From: Verrucomicrobiota bacterium
Lineage (GTDB): Bacteria; Verrucomicrobiota; Verrucomicrobiia; JABWAM01
Assembly (NCBI GenBank): GCA_016198745.1
Contig: JACQHZ010000166.1
Span: 1 to 39,535, forward strand
Reading direction: 5' to 3'
DNA: 39,535 nt
Shown: positions 35,744 through 39,535 of the stretch, one piece after another
Position numbering within the stretch: the stretch's first letter is position 1
Layout of the letters: each line of letters begins with the position of its first letter
The notes under the pieces: generated by a model
Seen by the model: only the letters and a program-made list of their open reading frames with translations
Told to the model about the DNA's origin: nothing
Database searches by the model: none
Translations under genes and position numbers: made by a program

Positions 35744-37809
35744 AGACGCCGCCGTTTCTCATGGGGGCCGCGCTCCTGTTCTGGGGCTGGCAGACGGGGT
35801 TGATGGTCTTCGGCGCAATAGCCGCGATTTTTCTGGAATCGTCCCGCTTCGTTGCCTGGCGTTGGGAATTTTCAAACACCGGCCTCAATCGCGTATGGGA
35901 TTTGTGCGTTTTCCTGTTTCTTGGCGTGACGATTTATTGTTATTTTTCCGATCAAGCCCGCAGCGCGCTGTTTGTCCTGCTTGAATGGTCGCCGATGATT
36001 TTCCTGCCGTTCATGGCGGCCCAGGCTTATGGCGCCCAGGAAAAGGCCGGGCTCCACACGTTCTTCTGGCTCTTGCGGAAAGGGAAATCCCGAAGAGAAG
36101 ATTCAGACGCGTCGTCCATCAATGTTTCGCATCTATATTTCGGCGCGTGCATCCTCGCTGCAAGCGCGGGAAACGTTCGGCATTTCTCCTTCTACATGGG
36201 CCTATGTCTGCTCTGCGGCTGGGCATCCTGGTTCATGCGTCCCGGTCGGGCGTCTCGGATTCTATGGGGCGGGTTGCTGGCGGTTGCGTGCGCCGCTGGT
36301 TATGTGGGGCATGTCCGGCTTCATCAGTTGCACAATTTTCTTGAGGGCAGGTTTTCAGAATGGTTTTCCGAGTTTGATCGCGGTCCCAGCCTTTATGAGA
36401 GCGCAACTGCGATCGGGAGAATCGGCGATCTCAAACTCTCCGGGCGGATTGTGTTCCGGGTGGTCCCCGAAGATTCGCAACGGCCTCCGCCGCTTTTGCG
36501 GGAAACCGCTTACAACGCCTTCAAACAGACATTCGGCGACTCGAAATGGTACGCGCGCGGCATCCGGTTCGAGTCGTACCAGGTTCGGGCGGACGCCGGT
36601 CGAACGGTCTGGAAACTCTTGCCGGAGAAACAGGGCGACCGATGGGTGACCATCTTCACCCGTTTGAAGGGAAACATGAACATCCTCGCCCTTCCGAGGG
36701 GAAGCGCGCGGATCGAGAATCTGCCGGCCCTGGCGGTGGAGCGCAACCGTCTTGGCGCCGTCGGCGTGGTCGAGGCGCCGGGTTTTGTCCGCTTTCGCGT
36801 CAACTACGGCGAAGGGGCTTCCATTGACGGCCCGCCGGATGATGACGACCTGCAAATTCCGGAAAAAGAGGACCCTGCGATTGCGCAGATTGCCGCCGAA
36901 CTGAAATTGAAATCGCTTCGGCCTCGCGAGGCTCTGAAAAAAGTCGCGTCCTTTTTCGAACAGCGTTTCACCTATTCCACTTATCAGGCCGGCGACCGGT
37001 CTGCGTCCTGGAAGAAAGACACGCCGATTGCCGCTTTCCTTCTTCGAACCCGATCAGGACATTGCGAGTACTTCGCCACCGCCACGGTCTTGTTGCTGAG
37101 AAAGGCCGGGATTCCGGCGCGTTACGCCACCGGTTATTCCGTGCAGGAATTGGATCGGGACGGGCGAATGTACGTGGTCCGGAAACGGCACGCGCATGCC
37201 TGGACGCTGGCTTATGTGGATGACGCCTGGCGGGATTTCGACACCACACCCCCTTCGTGGAGCGCCGTTGAGGAGAAGAACGCGTCGCTTTGGGAGCCTG
37301 TCTATAATGTGTTCTCGTGGCTCCGCCATCGTTTTTCGAGCTGGTTTTGGTTGAGCAACGATGCGGAACGTCGAAGGCCGTTGGTGTGGCTTTTGATTCC
37401 GCTCATGGTCATCCTGGCCTGGAGACTCTTTGGGCGGAAACAATGGGCGCGGTTGAAAAAGACAAAGGCCGTCGCCATCGCGATGCCGCCGCAGGGGTCG
37501 GATTCCGAGTTTTATCTCATCGAACGGCGGATGGCCGACCAGGGCTTGCCGCGCCACTCATGGGAAACGCACACGAATTGGCTCCGACGCCTCGCGATGA
37601 CGCGTCCGGATGCGATCTCGATGGCATTGCTCCATCCGATTCTCGCCCTGCATGATCGGCATCGTTTTGATCCGCAGGGATTGGCGTCGAGAGATCGCCA
37701 GGCTTTGCGCGACGGCGCGCATCAATGGCTGACTCGATATGGCAGAGAGCTTGCGGACCGGCGTGCATCCGCCGGTCTGCGCCACGACTCGACATCCCAT
37801 GCGGGTTGA
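35740..37809 (+). CDS. TgpA-like membrane transglutaminase-like protein
   Basis: Multiple N-terminal TM segments; RTRSGHCEYFATATVLLLRKAGIPARYATGYSV...VRKRHAHAWTLAYVDDAWRDFDTTPPSW; ATGA overlap with DUF58. Confidence 0.9.
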   Translation: MKTPPFLMGAALLFWGWQTGLMVFGAIAAIFLESSRFVAWRWEFSNTGLNRVWDLCVFLFLGVTIYCYFSDQARSALFVLLEWSPMIFLPFMAAQAYGAQEKAGLHTFFWLLRKGKSRREDSDASSINVSHLYFGACILAASAGNVRHFSFYMGLCLLCGWASWFMRPGRASRILWGGLLAVACAAGYVGHVRLHQLHNFLEGRFSEWFSEFDRGPSLYESATAIGRIGDLKLSGRIVFRVVPEDSQRPPPLLRETAYNAFKQTFGDSKWYARGIRFESYQVRADAGRTVWKLLPEKQGDRWVTIFTRLKGNMNILALPRGSARIENLPALAVERNRLGAVGVVEAPGFVRFRVNYGEGASIDGPPDDDDLQIPEKEDPAIAQIAAELKLKSLRPREALKKVASFFEQRFTYSTYQAGDRSASWKKDTPIAAFLLRTRSGHCEYFATATVLLLRKAGIPARYATGYSVQELDRDGRMYVVRKRHAHAWTLAYVDDAWRDFDTTPPSWSAVEEKNASLWEPVYNVFSWLRHRFSSWFWLSNDAERRRPLVWLLIPLMVILAWRLFGRKQWARLKKTKAVAIAMPPQGSDSEFYLIERRMADQGLPRHSWETHTNWLRRLAMTRPDAISMALLHPILALHDRHRFDPQGLASRDRQALRDGAHQWLTRYGRELADRRASAGLRHDSTSHAG

Positions 37810-37845
37810 GCTTGACACCGTTCGTTTCGATTGTGACAAATCCTC

Positions 37846-38370
37846 ATGCGGCCCATGAAACTGACGAGACCAACATGGCTGGGCGCACTCATGATAATGA
37901 GCATTGCGCTTGCGCAAAACGATCCGATGGAACAGGGCGTGGTGACGGGCGACCGGGTCAATGTGCGCGCGCGCGCGCTTCCGACCGCTGAGATTTGTTG
38001 CCAGTTGGCCAAGGGCGACACGGTGGAAATTCTGGAACACCGCCTCGTGCAAGTCATCGGCACGAATACCGAGGAGTGGGTGCGGATTGTGCTTCCCAAC
38101 AAGGCGCAGGTGTGGTTTCAATCCAACCTGGTTGACACGAACGGGACCATGACGGCGCGAGCCAACGGACGCGCCGGCCCAAGCCTGATGTGGCCCGTGC
38201 TTTGTGTGCTCTCCAAGGGAGATGCAGTAAATATTCAAACCAACCATGCTGACTGGGTGGGCGTGGCGCCTCCACGAAGCGCCTCCGCCTGGATGTCGGG
38301 GCATTATGTTCGCCCGGCTTCCGAGGGCGGCCCCTCGGTCTCGACAACACCCGTAACACGACACAAATGA
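37846..38370 (+). CDS. SH3-domain (bacterial SH3b-like) protein
   Basis: GVVTGDRVNVRARALPTAEICCQLAKGDTVEILE...EEWVRIVLPNKAQVWFQSNLVD...ANGRAGPSLMWPVLCVLSKGDAVNI. Confidence 0.75.
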   Translation: MRPMKLTRPTWLGALMIMSIALAQNDPMEQGVVTGDRVNVRARALPTAEICCQLAKGDTVEILEHRLVQVIGTNTEEWVRIVLPNKAQVWFQSNLVDTNGTMTARANGRAGPSLMWPVLCVLSKGDAVNIQTNHADWVGVAPPRSASAWMSGHYVRPASEGGPSVSTTPVTRHK

Positions 38371-39272
38371 GCGCAAAAATTATTGATGGAAAAGCCATTT
38401 CGGAGCAGGTCCTTGCCGAGACCCAGACCGGAGTGGCTGAATTTCGGAAAACCCACGGAACGACGCCGGGACTGGCTTTTGTTCGCGTCGGCGAAGACCC
38501 GGCCTCCGTGGTTTATGTGGGCGCCAAGGCGCGAATGTGCGAACGGCTTGGCATTCAATCCCAAACCTTTATTCTGCCGGAGACGTCGTCTGAAAGCCAG
38601 GTGTTGGAATTGGTGCAAACGTTGAACAAACAGGCGACGGTTCATGGCATCCTGGTCCAGGCGCCTTTGCCGGGCGGTCTCAGCCAGGACCGGGTTTTCG
38701 AAACAATTGATCCCCGGAAAGACGTGGACGGCTTCCATCCGCTCAACGTCGGCAAACTGGCCGTGGGTGATCGCACCGGCTTTGTGGCCTGCACGCCCGC
38801 CGGCATTCATCAGCTCCTGATCCGAAGCGGCATCGAGATCGCGGGCCGGCATGTGGTCGTTCTTGGCCGAAGCCGGATCGTCGGCAAGCCGATGTGCCTG
38901 ATTTTGATGGAAAAAGGAAAACTGGCGGATGCCACCGTCACCGTCTGCCACTCGCGCAGCCTCAATCTGGTTGCGATGACTCATCAAGCGGACATTGTGA
39001 TTGCGGCGATGGGAGTCAACAACTTTGTAAAGGCCAACATGGTGCGCGATGGCGCCGTGGTTGTGGACGTCGGCATCACGCGGGTGCCGGACCCTTCCGC
39101 CAAAAACGGCTATCGTTTGCAGGGCGACGTGGATTATGCGGAAGTGTCGAAAAAGGCCGCATGGATCACCCCGGTCCCGGGAGGCGTCGGTCCCATGACC
39201 ATCGCCATGTTGATGGCCAACACCCTCAAGGCCGCCCAACTTCAAGCCGCCAGCGCCGCCTCCGGACATTGA
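38367..39272 (+). CDS. folD: Bifunctional methylenetetrahydrofolate dehydrogenase/methenyltetrahydrofolate cyclohydrolase
   Basis: PGLAFVRVGEDPASVVYVGAKARMCERLGI; GILVQAPLPGGL; DPRKDVDGFHPLNVGKL; VVLGRSRIVGKPM; ITPVPGGVGPMTIAMLMANTLKAAQ. Confidence 0.97.
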   Translation: MSAKIIDGKAISEQVLAETQTGVAEFRKTHGTTPGLAFVRVGEDPASVVYVGAKARMCERLGIQSQTFILPETSSESQVLELVQTLNKQATVHGILVQAPLPGGLSQDRVFETIDPRKDVDGFHPLNVGKLAVGDRTGFVACTPAGIHQLLIRSGIEIAGRHVVVLGRSRIVGKPMCLILMEKGKLADATVTVCHSRSLNLVAMTHQADIVIAAMGVNNFVKANMVRDGAVVVDVGITRVPDPSAKNGYRLQGDVDYAEVSKKAAWITPVPGGVGPMTIAMLMANTLKAAQLQAASAASGH

Positions 39273-39535
39273 TGCCACGGCGACATCCAGACTCGTCCTT
39301 GGCATTCAGCGGATACGTGGAATTGCGGTGATAGCGGTCAGAGCGTGGAACCGCCGCCACCGGCTCGCCGACCCGCCGACCGCCAACGGGCGCATGGCAG
39401 TTTTGCCGGGTTTTTTCCATTGGCAGATTGGCAGCGCCGACCAAAGGACGCCTGCCCGTCTGCATGCTGCAGAAGTTGATTGCGATTGTTCGCTGATTTT
39501 CGACGCGGTCGCTTCCGAGTGATCACTCGACAGCA

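Noticed and set aside
34385-37809. DUF58-transglutaminase pair as an unusual system
   Set aside because: This pairing is well known; only the usual upstream MoxR ATPase is missing here, and it may lie elsewhere.
1-39535. CRISPR array, rRNA, tRNA or transposase gene
   Set aside because: Read for regular direct repeats with spacers, tRNA-like TpsiC arms and transposase motifs; none recognised. A tRNAscan/Infernal run would be needed to exclude small RNAs.

Overview
This 39.5-kb window looks like chromosomal DNA from a Verrucomicrobiota-like (PVC superphylum) bacterium. That assignment is inferred from the H-X9-DG pseudopilins, DUF4838/RIFT-barrel carbohydrate enzymes and short palindromic repeats; no search was run. 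The left two-thirds is accessory DNA: a sialidase plus tandem URO-D-like operon, a DUF4838 enzyme with a divergent AraC regulator, several glycoside-hydrolase-like beta-propellers, a PcRGLX/YetA-like (exo-rhamnogalacturonan lyase family) protein, three prepilin-type proteins, a restriction-modification locus, and many internally deleted or truncated genes. The right third (about 29.6-39.3 kb) is mostly conserved: radC, amidase, miaA, a glycosyltransferase-like gene, DUF58, TgpA-like transglutaminase, SH3 protein and folD. The strongest unusual observations are: (1) one ORF joining a complete GntR/FCD regulator to a type IV prepilin/H-X9-DG pseudopilin; (2) a MerR-type HTH fused to a HsdM-HsdS-like methyltransferase, with a perfect palindrome just upstream and a PD-(D/E)xK nuclease downstream; (3) a 36-bp sequence repeated 8 kb apart that encodes DSFK..RQTFKT, in one copy as part of a prepilin leader; (4) a DUF4838 enzyme whose N-terminus has a prepilin-like AFTRIEL motif; (5) sequence-unrelated 60-75 bp repeats sharing the same two-hairpins-in-an-outer-inverted-repeat layout, and a repeat-like in-frame insertion in a coding gene; (6) a cluster of genes retaining both ends but missing their middles. 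No tRNA, rRNA, CRISPR array or transposase was recognised.
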